The notes: generated by a model from the sequence alone, not told the origin. Positions 7,234-13,925 are shown, numbered from the stretch's first letter. The stretch is 13,925 nt of DNA from Oceanospirillaceae bacterium UBA2001 (GCA_002335115.1 DDCR01000184.1:1-13925), one strand, 5' to 3'. Numbers and translations: made by a program.

Positions 7234-8118
7234 TTAGAGCACAAAGGATAAGGTAATGGGAATGCTCACCAAGGCCATTAAGTTACCAATAAGCACAATA
7301 GAGGCCACTCTTTTTGGGTCCTGTTGGTATTGCTCTGCCACCATATAGTTCAATACCGCTGGTGGTAAAGCACCAAACACAACCAATACAGCAAATTGCT
7401 CAATAGGAAGGTTGAGGAAGAACTGGGCCATTATGGCCATTAAGATGCCAGAAACTGGACATAAAATGGCGCCGACTAAACCCACTTTCCAATCGTCAAA
7501 TTCTATGTCGGTTAAACGAATACCCAAAGTGAAAAGCATTAAGGGAATGCAAATTTGTCCCAACATATCAATGGGTAACTGCACACTGTTAGGTAATTGA
7601 AAGCCACTAAGGGCCACTAAAAATCCTGCAATAGTTGCCAGCATTACGGGTTGATTAAGAAGGCTTAGCAAGCGCATTTTGGGGTTGATCATAAAAATGC
7701 CCAAGCTAAAGTGAAGGGTCATTTCGACAATAAAACACACCACAGCAATGGCTAAAAATTCTTCACCAAAGGCCAATAAAATTAAAGGAATGCCCATGTT
7801 GCCCACGTTGTTAAACATCATGGGTGGTATAAAGGTCTTAGCAGACCAAGGCGACAGCGCAATCACAGGCCAAAGCAGTAAGCCTGAACCGAGCACCACG
7901 ATAATGGCCCCCACAGCCATGGGTCCAAGATGGCTAATGGGAACAGATTGATCAGCAAGAACCACAAATACCAATAAAGGAACAAACACATCCATGTTGA
8001 TTTGGTTAATGAGTTTTAGATCTGGCTTGCGCCAACGGCCATACCCATAGCCAATGGTAGCGATAGCGACAAGGGGAAAAACAGTGGCGAAAACCCGTTC
8101 AATAATGCTCTGATCCAT
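7234..8118 (-). CDS. AEC-family (auxin efflux carrier type) permease, probable organic-acid transporter
   Basis: This 294-residue, highly hydrophobic inner-membrane protein looks like a bacterial member of the AEC/PIN-type family in the bile/arsenite/riboflavin transporter superfamily. Roughly ten hydrophobic segments are seen. The first half holds the family-like FNNVGNMGIPLILLAFGEE (102-120), and the second half a matching region IPLMLFTLGIRL (191-202), in keeping with the inverted-repeat fold of this superfamily. The C-terminal part contains FGALPPAVLNYMVAEQY (248-264). Characterised bacterial members include malate and malonate carriers, so a carboxylate substrate is plausible; the actual substrate cannot be deduced. 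The gene is divergent from pdhR, which raises the possibility of a pyruvate-linked substrate. The ATG at 8118 gives the expected N-terminus; no clear Shine-Dalgarno sequence is seen. Confidence 0.85.
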   Translation of the reverse strand: MDQSIIERVFATVFPLVAIATIGYGYGRWRKPDLKLINQINMDVFVPLLVFVVLADQSVPISHLGPMAVGAIIVVLGSGLLLWPVIALSPWSAKTFIPPMMFNNVGNMGIPLILLAFGEEFLAIAVVCFIVEMTLHFSLGIFMINPKMRLLSLLNQPVMLATIAGFLVALSGFQLPNSVQLPIDMLGQICIPLMLFTLGIRLTDIEFDDWKVGLVGAILCPVSGILMAIMAQFFLNLPIEQFAVLVVFGALPPAVLNYMVAEQYQQDPKRVASIVLIGNLMALVSIPITLSFVL

Positions 8119-8164
8119 AAATATCTAAACTACCTAGTGTGTGAAGTTAGAGTGGGTACATAAG

Positions 8165-8193
8165 CCATGGTTGCAAATTATTAAGCACCATGG
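8165..8193. repeat. Imperfect hairpin with CCATGG arms
   Basis: CCATGGT (8165-8171) pairs with ACCATGG (8187-8193). After a bulged T (8172), GC (8173-8174) pairs with GC (8185-8186), leaving a 10-base A/T-only loop. It lies 47 bases upstream of the AEC permease start, in its probable leader or promoter. No T tract follows on either strand, so it is not an intrinsic terminator. It could be an operator or an mRNA 5' hairpin. Confidence 0.55.
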
Positions 8194-8266
8194 ATTGACT
8201 AAAGTCGGTATCATACAGGGAATGTTTAGCCTTGGATAATTGGTCTTGGGTTTAGGTCAGATATAA

Positions 8267-8287
8267 CTATTGGCGCTCATTCAATAG
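8267..8287. repeat. Inverted repeat CTATTG-N9-CAATAG
   Basis: Two perfect 6-base arms are separated by nine bases. The spacing would put the half-sites on one face of the helix, as for a dimeric regulator, but it differs from the PdhR operator layout. The repeat lies midway between the two divergent genes. No regulator can be named. Confidence 0.45.
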
Positions 8288-8325
8288 ATGGTCTAACATC
8301 AGTGGCCCTATATTGGTAATAAAAC

Positions 8326-8355
8326 TTGACCAAAGCAGGAGAAGCGGGTTATTTT
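8326..8355 (+). promoter_or_regulatory. Possible pdhR promoter
   Basis: A -35-like TTGACC (8326-8331, five of six consensus bases) is followed after 18 bases by TATTTT (8350-8355, four of six). The predicted start near 8362 would place the PdhR operator at about +8 to +22, similar to its position just after the transcription start in E. coli pdhR. The -10 is weak, so this is tentative. Confidence 0.4.
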
Positions 8356-8368
8356 TATTTCACCGATA

Positions 8369-8383
8369 ATTGGTATTACCAAT
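8369..8383. promoter_or_regulatory. PdhR operator
   Basis: ATTGGTATTACCAAT is a perfect 15-base inverted repeat and fits the known E. coli PdhR consensus ATTGGTnnnACCAAT at every specified base. It lies 90 bases before the pdhR start and just downstream of the proposed promoter, consistent with autorepression relieved by pyruvate. The pattern is seen directly; binding is inferred from the consensus and the adjacent pdhR gene. Confidence 0.9.
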
Positions 8384-8473
8384 ATTGCTAAAAATTGAAA
8401 ACCAATAGTGCGAAAAAAATGCCATAAGGCAATGTATTTCACACCCATGTGTCAGTATTAATAGAGGGCGTTT

Positions 8474-9229
8474 ATGGCGTATCCACAGGTCAAACAACCC
8501 AAGATATCAGATGTGATCATGGCGCAACTAGAGGCCATGATTTTAGAGGGAAGCCTAAAACCAGGGCAGCAACTACCGCCGGAGCGAACCTTGGCGACAG
8601 AGTTTGAAGTGTCTAGACCTTCACTGCGCGAAGCGTTACAAAAGCTGTCGGCGAAGGGGCTCATAGTCAGTCGTCAAGGCGGAGGCTCATACGTGTCTGA
8701 AAAAATTGGCAGCAGCATTGCTGACCCATTAACAGAGCTTTTCTCTACGCATCCAGAAGCACAATATGACTTGCTAGAGTTTCGTCATGCTTTAGAGGGG
8801 GTGTCGGCCTATTATGCTGCACTGCGCTGCACCCCCGCCGATAAAACTCGCTTGCAAGCCTGTTATGCCAATTTGCAAGCGGCTCATGATCAAAAGTCTT
8901 TTGAGAAAGAAACCAAAGCTGATGCTGAGTTTCATTTGGCCATTGCCGAAGCGTCGCATAATGCCGTGTTATTGCATACCATGCGTTCTTTATTTACCTT
9001 ACTGCATGAGAACATTTATTCCAACTTGGAAAGTGTGTATCGCAAACGTGACACTCGCCAAGTGATTCATGACCAACACCGTGTGCTATTGGATACGATT
9101 GTTGGAGAAAATCCAGAAAAAGCACGTAATGCGGCTCATGACCACTTGACCTTTGTAAAAGAAGCTATTATTGAACAAAGTAAAGATTCAACCCGCCAAG
9201 AGCGCGCTATGAGGCGGTCTGGGATATAA
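8474..9229 (+). CDS. pdhR: Pyruvate dehydrogenase complex repressor PdhR (GntR family, FCD type)
   Basis: This 251-residue transcription factor is close in length to E. coli PdhR (254). Residues 10-75 form a GntR winged helix-turn-helix: LPPERTLATEFEVSRPSLRE (34-53) is the recognition region and GLIVSRQGGGSYVS (62-75) the wing. The C-terminal FCD ligand-binding domain (about 95-235) has the metal- or ligand-coordinating pattern D150, H154, H202 and H224, and the stretch EFHLAIAEASHN (152-163) as in PdhR. In E. coli the repressor leaves DNA when pyruvate binds, derepressing pdhR-aceEF-lpd. The perfect operator upstream, the aceEF genes downstream and the shared strand make this assignment firm. 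A good Shine-Dalgarno (GAGGG, 5 bases before ATG) supports the start. The 141-base gap before aceE contains a possible second regulatory site. Confidence 0.95.
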   Translation: MAYPQVKQPKISDVIMAQLEAMILEGSLKPGQQLPPERTLATEFEVSRPSLREALQKLSAKGLIVSRQGGGSYVSEKIGSSIADPLTELFSTHPEAQYDLLEFRHALEGVSAYYAALRCTPADKTRLQACYANLQAAHDQKSFEKETKADAEFHLAIAEASHNAVLLHTMRSLFTLLHENIYSNLESVYRKRDTRQVIHDQHRVLLDTIVGENPEKARNAAHDHLTFVKEAIIEQSKDSTRQERAMRRSGI

Positions 9230-9276
9230 TTTTTAAATGTAAAATATTTACTCATAGGTATTTTTAGTCACCCAAA

Positions 9277-9313
9277 CTGGCATTTTTTTGGTTATTAATG
9301 TAGTATTACTACA
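9277..9313 (+). promoter_or_regulatory. Palindromic GntR/FadR-type operator, possibly over an aceE promoter
   Basis: TGTAGTATTACTACA (9299-9313) is a perfect 7-1-7 inverted repeat. Its centre TAGTATTACTA fits the generic FadR-subfamily operator pattern TnGTnnnACnA and shares the core GTATTAC with the PdhR operator at 8369. A weak promoter, CTGGCA (9277-9282), 18 bases, TAGTAT (9301-9306), would have its -10 inside the palindrome. The palindrome is certain; the promoter and the bound protein are guesses. Confidence 0.5.
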
Positions 9314-9359
9314 CAAAATTTTCGTTGCGCAGAAACAAGTTGCTTTTGCAAGAGTGAAT

Positions 9360-9373
9360 AGGGGAAAAACGTG
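9360..9373 (+). promoter_or_regulatory. Ribosome-binding site and GTG start of aceE
   Basis: AGGGGA (9360-9365) lies five bases before GTG (9371-9373). No in-frame ATG lies near it. The protein read from the GTG begins MTQSLSDVDPIETQEWL, which aligns with the conserved AceE N-terminus containing DVDPIET, so the GTG is chosen with confidence. Confidence 0.85.
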
Positions 9374-12031
9374 ACACAGAGTCTTTCAGATGTAGATCCA
9401 ATTGAAACACAAGAGTGGTTGGACGCTTTAACATCAGTAATTAAAAACGAGGGTGCTGAGCGTGCTCGATATATATTAACCAAACTTGGTGAGCAGGCCC
9501 GTTTACAGGGGGCTAAACTAGACAACTCGCTCACCACTCCTTACGTCAATTCGATTGCGCCAAGTGATGAGCAGCGCATGCCTGGCGACTTATTCATGGA
9601 GCGTCGTATACGTTCTTTAATTCGTTGGAATGCCATGGCCATGGTGATGCGTGCTAATGATAATGATGACGGTCTGGGTGGGCATATTGCCAGCTTCTCT
9701 TCGTCTGCCACTTTATATGACATTGGTTTTAACCATTTCTTCCGTGGCAATACCGATAAACAAGAGGGAGATTTGGTGTTTTTCCAAGGTCATATTTCGC
9801 CGGGTATTTATGCGCGATCCTATTTGGAAGGCCGTCTCACCGATGAGCAGATGGACAATTTTCGTCGTGAAGTGGGTGGCAATGGATTATCTTCCTATCC
9901 GCATCCATGGTTAATGCCAGATTATTGGCAGTTCCCTACGGTCTCTATGGGGCTTGGGCCCCTTCAGGCCATTCATCAGGCTCACATCATGCGCTATCAG
10001 CAACAGCGTGGCTTGGTTGATAATACGAACCGGAAAGTGTGGGCCTTTATCGGTGATGGTGAGTGTGATGAGCCTGAATCTCTAGGCTGCATATCTCTTG
10101 CTGGGCGTGAAAAGCTAGACAATCTTATTTTTGTCATCAATTGTAATCTGCAGCGTTTAGATGGCCCAGTGCGTGGTAATGGCAAAGTTATCCAAGAGCT
10201 TGAGGGTATATTTAGAGGCGCAGGTTGGCATGTGGTTAAGGTGATCTGGGGGCGTCATTGGGACCCACTCTTAGAGCGTGACACCCATGGATTATTGCAG
10301 CAGCGCATGAATGAAGTGGTAGATGGTGAGTTACAGAATTATAAGGCTATGGGAGGCGCTTATACTCGTGAGCACTTCTTTGGCAAATACCCAGAATTGT
10401 TAGCCATGGTGGCCGACTATACTGACGAAGACATCATGAAGCTTAACCGCGGTGGCCACGACCCGTATAAGGTTTATGCGGCCTATCATGAGGCGACTCA
10501 TACGGAAGGTAAGCCCACCGTGATTTTGGCACAAACGGTTAAAGGTTATGGCATGGGTAAGTCAGGCGAAGCCAAAAACCCCACTCATTCCCTGAAAAAG
10601 CTGGATATGGATGAAATGGAAAGTTTCTGCCAACGCTTTAATATTCCTTTAACCCGTGATCAAATTAAAACTGTGCCTTATTATCGCCCGGCGCAAGATA
10701 CACCTGAAATGAAGTATATGCGCGCCAGAAGAGATGCCCTAGGAGGTGTTCTGCCGAGTCGTCGTAACGATTTTGAGAGTTTAAAAACACCCACGCTAGA
10801 TTCTCTGGCTGGTCAGTTAAAGTCCAGTGGCAAACGTGAGATCTCGACCACCATGTCGTTTGTTCGCACCCTTACAACACTGGTTAAAAATAAAGACATC
10901 GGTGAGCGTGTGGTGCCCATTGTGCCAGATGAAGCGCGTACTTTTGGTATGGAAGGCATGTTCCGTCAGTTAGGCATTTATACGGCAGAAGGGCAAAAGT
11001 ATGTGCCCCATGATGCAGATCAAGTGATGTACTACCGTGAAGATCAGGCAGGACAGATCTTAGAGGAAGGGATTAACGAAGCAGGTGCAATGGCTGCCTG
11101 GTTGGCTTGTGCAACCTCTTACAGTAATAACAATTATCCCATGGTGCCGTTTTACATTTTTTACTCGATGTTTGGTTTTCAGCGAGTGGGAGACATAGCG
11201 TGGGCAGCGGGTGACAGTCAGGCCCGTGGATTCCTCATTGGAGCAACAGCAGGCCGCACCACTCTCAATGGTGAGGGTTTGCAGCATGAGGATGGACACA
11301 GCCATATTATGGGTAATCTCATACCCAACTGTGTGACCTATGATCCCACCTATGCCTACGAGCTAACGGTGATTATTCAAGATGGTTTGCACCGTATGTA
11401 TGAGCTAAAAGAAAACAAGTTCTACTACATTACCGTGATGAACGAAAACTACCATCAGCCAGATATGCCGGTGGGCTGTGAGGCTGGCATTGTTAAAGGC
11501 ATGTACTTATTAAATGAAATTAAGTCGAAAGCTAAAAAGCGTGTGCAATTAATGGGCAGCGGTACCATTTTAAGAGAAGTGGAAGCGGCGGCAGACATTT
11601 TGGCAGCAGAGTTCGACATAGGTTCAGATGTCTGGAGTGCGACAAGTTTTAATGAGCTTGGGCGTAACGCTCAGGACGTCAATCGGTGGAATATGTTACA
11701 TCCCGAGGCAGAGCCAAAGCAAAGTTATGTTGAAGAATGTTTGTCAGGTCATGCAGGCCCAGTCATCGCGGCTACTGATTATGTTAAAGCCTTTGCTGAG
11801 CAAATTCGGGAATTTGTGCCGGCTAATTTTAAGGTGCTGGGCACCGATGGTTATGGTCGTAGTGACAGTCGTGAAAAATTGCGAGAGTTTTTTGAGGTCA
11901 ATCGTTACTACATTGTGGTTGCAGCCCTAAAAGCCCTAGCAGAAGATGGCACAATTAAGGTGAGCGAGGTTTCGCGGGCCATTAAAAAGTTCAATATCGA
12001 CAGTGATAAGCCAAATCCAGTACACCTTTAA
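9371..12031 (+). CDS. aceE: Pyruvate dehydrogenase E1 component, homodimeric type
   Basis: This 886-residue enzyme (E. coli AceE has 887) uses thiamine diphosphate to decarboxylate pyruvate and reductively acetylate the lipoyl groups of E2. The N-terminal DVDPIET segment (7-13) belongs to the region that contacts E2 in this class. The thiamine diphosphate motif runs from GDGECDEPES (228-237) to NCN (257-259). Residues matching known catalytic or cofactor-site positions of E. coli AceE are all present with a one-residue offset: H105, H141, H406, E570 and H639. Other landmarks are ADEARTFGMEG-like PDEARTFGMEG (519-529), YSMFGFQRVGD (598-608) and GLQHEDGHSH (636-645). The C-terminal domain ends with KFNIDSDKPNP. 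Translation starts at GTG. The gene follows pdhR after 141 bases and precedes aceF by 26, with the same operon logic as E. coli. No defect is seen. Confidence 0.98.
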   Translation: MTQSLSDVDPIETQEWLDALTSVIKNEGAERARYILTKLGEQARLQGAKLDNSLTTPYVNSIAPSDEQRMPGDLFMERRIRSLIRWNAMAMVMRANDNDDGLGGHIASFSSSATLYDIGFNHFFRGNTDKQEGDLVFFQGHISPGIYARSYLEGRLTDEQMDNFRREVGGNGLSSYPHPWLMPDYWQFPTVSMGLGPLQAIHQAHIMRYQQQRGLVDNTNRKVWAFIGDGECDEPESLGCISLAGREKLDNLIFVINCNLQRLDGPVRGNGKVIQELEGIFRGAGWHVVKVIWGRHWDPLLERDTHGLLQQRMNEVVDGELQNYKAMGGAYTREHFFGKYPELLAMVADYTDEDIMKLNRGGHDPYKVYAAYHEATHTEGKPTVILAQTVKGYGMGKSGEAKNPTHSLKKLDMDEMESFCQRFNIPLTRDQIKTVPYYRPAQDTPEMKYMRARRDALGGVLPSRRNDFESLKTPTLDSLAGQLKSSGKREISTTMSFVRTLTTLVKNKDIGERVVPIVPDEARTFGMEGMFRQLGIYTAEGQKYVPHDADQVMYYREDQAGQILEEGINEAGAMAAWLACATSYSNNNYPMVPFYIFYSMFGFQRVGDIAWAAGDSQARGFLIGATAGRTTLNGEGLQHEDGHSHIMGNLIPNCVTYDPTYAYELTVIIQDGLHRMYELKENKFYYITVMNENYHQPDMPVGCEAGIVKGMYLLNEIKSKAKKRVQLMGSGTILREVEAAADILAAEFDIGSDVWSATSFNELGRNAQDVNRWNMLHPEAEPKQSYVEECLSGHAGPVIAATDYVKAFAEQIREFVPANFKVLGTDGYGRSDSREKLREFFEVNRYYIVVAALKALAEDGTIKVSEVSRAIKKFNIDSDKPNPVHL

Positions 12032-12057
12032 GCTGCTGACGAGACGAGGACAAAGAC

Positions 12058-13767
12058 ATGGCAACAAGTAAAATGATGGTCCCAGACATGGGTGGTGCAG
12101 CAGACGTAGAGGTGATCGAGATATGCGTCGCTGTGGGTGATGTGATTAGTGAGGGTGACTCTATCCTTGTGGTGGAGACAGATAAAGCGTCAATGGAAAT
12201 TCCTGCATCAATTGCCGGAGTCATTAAAAGCATTGCATTAAAAGAAGGTGATACCTGTAGTTTAGGTGACCTCATGGTGGAAATTGAAACAGAATCAGTG
12301 CCAGATGAAGCTAAAGAGGCAGAGCCTCAAGTTTCAGTTCAAGCTAAAGTTGAAATGGTAGTAGAGCCTTTGGCTACTGCGATCGCTGATGCGCCAGTGC
12401 AAGCTTCTGTGGCAGAGTCAGAGCCTGCTTTAGAACAATTGGCCCTGGTGCCAGATTTAGGTGGCGCAGTGGATGTAGAGGTGATTGAGGTTAGTGTTAA
12501 AGTTGGTGATGAGTTAGCTGAAGGAGACAGTCTTATAGTGCTTGAGACTGACAAAGCCTCGATGGAGATTCCTGTTGAATTTGCCGGCACTGTGCTGCAG
12601 ATTAACGTGGCTGAAGGTAGCAAGCTTAATGTGGGTGATACCATTGCAGTTTTGGCAACTAGGGCACAGTCCGTTGCGCCTGAAGTCATGGTTGATGGGA
12701 AAGCAGCGTCTGCTGCCTCAGAGGCTTTAGCACCAGTGCCAGCAGTTGACCAAACTCCAGTTGCAGCTCCTAAGGCTGCTCAAGCCCCTAATGTAAGTGT
12801 GGCACCTAGCGTTACGGTGGCCAAGGTGGAAGCAGTAGCTGAAGTGGTTAATGCAGGCACTATTGGTGCGGTTCATGCGGGTCCTGCAGTGCGTATGTTG
12901 GCTCGGGAATTAGGTGTGGATCTGTCTAAAGTGCCAGCCACAGGGCCAAGAGACCGGTTATTAAAAGAAGATGTACAGGCTTTTGTGAAGCAACAAATGC
13001 AACAGCCCGCGGCTCAGTCCATGCAAGGTCACGGCATAGAGCAGCCCCCTGCTATCGACTTTAGCCAGTTTGGCAGCATAGATCGCATTAAAATGACGAA
13101 GGTGCAACGCATTACTGCGCAAAATATGACTCGCAGTTGGCTTAATGTACCCCATGTGACTCAGTTTGATCATGCGGACATTACCGATCTAGAACTGTTT
13201 CGCAAGGGCCTAAAGGCAGAAGCAGCGCTAAAAGGTACCAAGGTTACGCCTTTGCCATTTATGCTTAAAGCCTGTGCCATGGCTTTGCGTCAGTACCCAC
13301 AATTTAATGTATCGTTAGATAATGATGGCGAACACATCGTGCAAAAGCACTATATCAATATTGGTATCGCCGTAGATACACCAGCAGGGCTTATGGTGCC
13401 AGTTATTCGTGATGTTGATCAGAAATCCATATGGCAATTAGCAGAAGAAGTGATTGCCATGGGAGCGAAGGCTAAAGACAAGAAATTAATGCCAGCCGAC
13501 ATGCAAGGTGGTTGCTTTACTATTTCTAGTCTGGGGGGCATCGGTGGCACTGCATTCACGCCTATCGTGAATACACCAGAGGTGGCTATATTAGGAGTGT
13601 CCAAAGCAGACATGCAGCCTCGTTGGGATGGTAGTGAGTTTCAACCAAGGCTAATGATGCCTTTATGTCTGTCATACGATCATCGTGCCGTAAATGGCGC
13701 TGACGCGGCTCGTTTTACTCAATATTTAGCCAAAGTGTTGGGTGATATTCGCCATTTAGTGATGTGA
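12058..13767 (+). CDS. aceF: Pyruvate dehydrogenase E2, dihydrolipoamide acetyltransferase
   Basis: This 569-residue core subunit transfers acetyl groups from lipoamide to CoA. Two lipoyl domains are present (about 4-77 and 128-200), each with the ETDKASMEIP motif and the lipoylation lysine at K43 or K166. E. coli AceF has three lipoyl domains, so this is a two-lipoyl version. Ala/Pro/Val-rich flexible linkers (80-125 and 202-265) follow each domain. A peripheral-subunit-binding domain covers about 272-310 (AGPAVRMLARELGVDLSKV). The catalytic acyltransferase domain (about 335-569) ends with YDHRAVNGADAARF (540-553). H542 is the catalytic histidine; Asn546 occupies the position of the Asp in the classical DHRxxDG motif, a substitution I recall from other gammaproteobacterial AceF proteins. 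A strong Shine-Dalgarno GAGGA (12046-12050) precedes the ATG. A strong terminator follows. Confidence 0.97.
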   Translation: MATSKMMVPDMGGAADVEVIEICVAVGDVISEGDSILVVETDKASMEIPASIAGVIKSIALKEGDTCSLGDLMVEIETESVPDEAKEAEPQVSVQAKVEMVVEPLATAIADAPVQASVAESEPALEQLALVPDLGGAVDVEVIEVSVKVGDELAEGDSLIVLETDKASMEIPVEFAGTVLQINVAEGSKLNVGDTIAVLATRAQSVAPEVMVDGKAASAASEALAPVPAVDQTPVAAPKAAQAPNVSVAPSVTVAKVEAVAEVVNAGTIGAVHAGPAVRMLARELGVDLSKVPATGPRDRLLKEDVQAFVKQQMQQPAAQSMQGHGIEQPPAIDFSQFGSIDRIKMTKVQRITAQNMTRSWLNVPHVTQFDHADITDLELFRKGLKAEAALKGTKVTPLPFMLKACAMALRQYPQFNVSLDNDGEHIVQKHYINIGIAVDTPAGLMVPVIRDVDQKSIWQLAEEVIAMGAKAKDKKLMPADMQGGCFTISSLGGIGGTAFTPIVNTPEVAILGVSKADMQPRWDGSEFQPRLMMPLCLSYDHRAVNGADAARFTQYLAKVLGDIRHLVM

Positions 13768-13774
13768 CTCGGGT

Positions 13775-13803
13775 CTCGCACACGACCATGGGTTGGGTGT
13801 GAG
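13775..13803 (+). repeat. Imperfect hairpin in the aceF 3' untranslated region
   Basis: Bases 13775-13787 can pair with 13791-13803 in 12 of 13 positions (including two G-U pairs, one A-G mismatch), around a three-base ATG loop. No T tract follows, so it is not itself a terminator. It sits between the aceF stop and the intrinsic terminator and could stabilise the mRNA 3' end. Confidence 0.5.
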
Positions 13804-13816
13804 GGGTGGTTTGAAC

Positions 13817-13840
13817 AAGGGCGCGTGAGCGCCCTTTTTT
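13817..13840 (+). terminator. Rho-independent terminator of the pdhR-aceEF operon
   Basis: A perfect 8-base stem, AAGGGCGC (13817-13824) with GCGCCCTT (13829-13836), closes a GTGA loop of the stable GNRA class. It is followed by an uninterrupted T run to 13840 (six Ts from 13835). It starts 49 bases after the aceF stop and should end the transcript before any downstream gene. Confidence 0.93.
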
Positions 13841-13925
13841 GTGCCTGCTCTCTTTTGGCGCATCCTAGGTGATATTTTGTAATATTTTAGGCCTTATTGG
13901 TGTAAACCGCTTGTGCTTTGCCGTG

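Larger units (their letters stand above)
8119..8473. promoter_or_regulatory. Divergent intergenic region between the AEC permease and pdhR, rich in inverted repeats
   Basis: These 355 bases hold no convincing coding sequence. They contain a PdhR-type operator (8369-8383) and further dyads: CCATGGTTGC/GCACCATGG (8165-8174 and 8185-8193, one bulge), CTATTG/CAATAG (8267-8272 and 8282-8287, 9-base spacer), ATTG/CAAT (8394-8406) and TGCC/GGCA (8420-8431). ATTGGT-type half-sites also occur at 8239-8244, 8312-8317 and 8401-8406. Both divergent promoters must lie here. The pdhR start at 8474 is preceded by a good Shine-Dalgarno GAGGG (8464-8468). Confidence 0.75.

Noticed and set aside
8239..8253. 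ATTGGT half-site as a second PdhR operator
   Set aside because: The matching right half (GGGTTT) agrees with ACCAAT at only one of six positions.
9277..9290. T-run after pdhR as an intrinsic terminator
   Set aside because: The seven-T run is preceded only by a three-base CCA/TGG stem, too weak to terminate; pdhR transcription probably reads into aceE.
9278..9292. Possible sigma-54 promoter (TGGCA followed by TGG) upstream of aceE
   Set aside because: The -12 element lacks the required GC (GT is found at the expected distance), and no activator site is evident.
12339..12689. 116-codon open frame on the minus strand
   Set aside because: It lies wholly inside aceF opposite the lipoyl domains; its Ser/Thr/Ala-rich, low-complexity translation is the mirror of the Ala/Val/Glu-rich coding strand and has no recognisable domain.

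Overview
This window reads as ordinary chromosome from a gammaproteobacterium, probably marine or aquatic. The main reasons are the pdhR-aceE-aceF gene order, a homodimeric-type pyruvate dehydrogenase E1 of 886 residues, a PdhR operator matching the enterobacterial consensus, and a nearby nadC. In Escherichia coli, nadC and pdhR-aceEF lie in the same neighbourhood, separated there by ampD, ampE and aroP. No phage, plasmid, insertion sequence, CRISPR, rRNA or tRNA signal was seen. The genus cannot be named from this sequence alone.

Left part (1-6321, + strand): an apparent five-gene iron-acquisition operon. A promoter overlapping a Fur-box-like sequence (51-88) precedes a secreted DUF4856/imelysin-like protein, a histidine-motif membrane hydroxylase of the sterol desaturase superfamily, and a complete ferric-iron ABC importer (periplasmic binding protein, fused double-domain permease, ATPase). 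Gaps between the five genes are only 0 to 18 bases. The importer subunits are clear family members. The two leading genes are the poorly understood part, and their iron-linked packaging with the importer is the best candidate here for something undescribed.

Middle part (6318-8118, - strand): nadC, encoding quinolinate phosphoribosyltransferase, converges tail to tail with the ATPase gene, so that the two stop codons share the tetranucleotide TTAA inside a hairpin. Upstream of nadC is an AEC-family permease gene. nadC appears to have its own extended -10 promoter between the two.

Right part (8119-13840, + strand): a 355-base divergent regulatory region with several inverted repeats, including a perfect PdhR-type operator, lies between the AEC permease and pdhR. 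pdhR is followed, after a 141-base gap containing a second FadR/GntR-type palindrome, by aceE and aceF. They encode pyruvate dehydrogenase E1 and the dihydrolipoyl acetyltransferase E2 with two lipoyl domains. A strong intrinsic terminator closes the operon. No lpd (E3) gene is visible before the window ends, and the last 85 bases (13841-13925) show no recognisable gene.

Together, the right part converts pyruvate to acetyl-CoA under pyruvate-responsive repression, and the divergent permease may carry a related organic acid. The left part imports ferric iron. All assignments come from reading motifs by eye; no database search was run.
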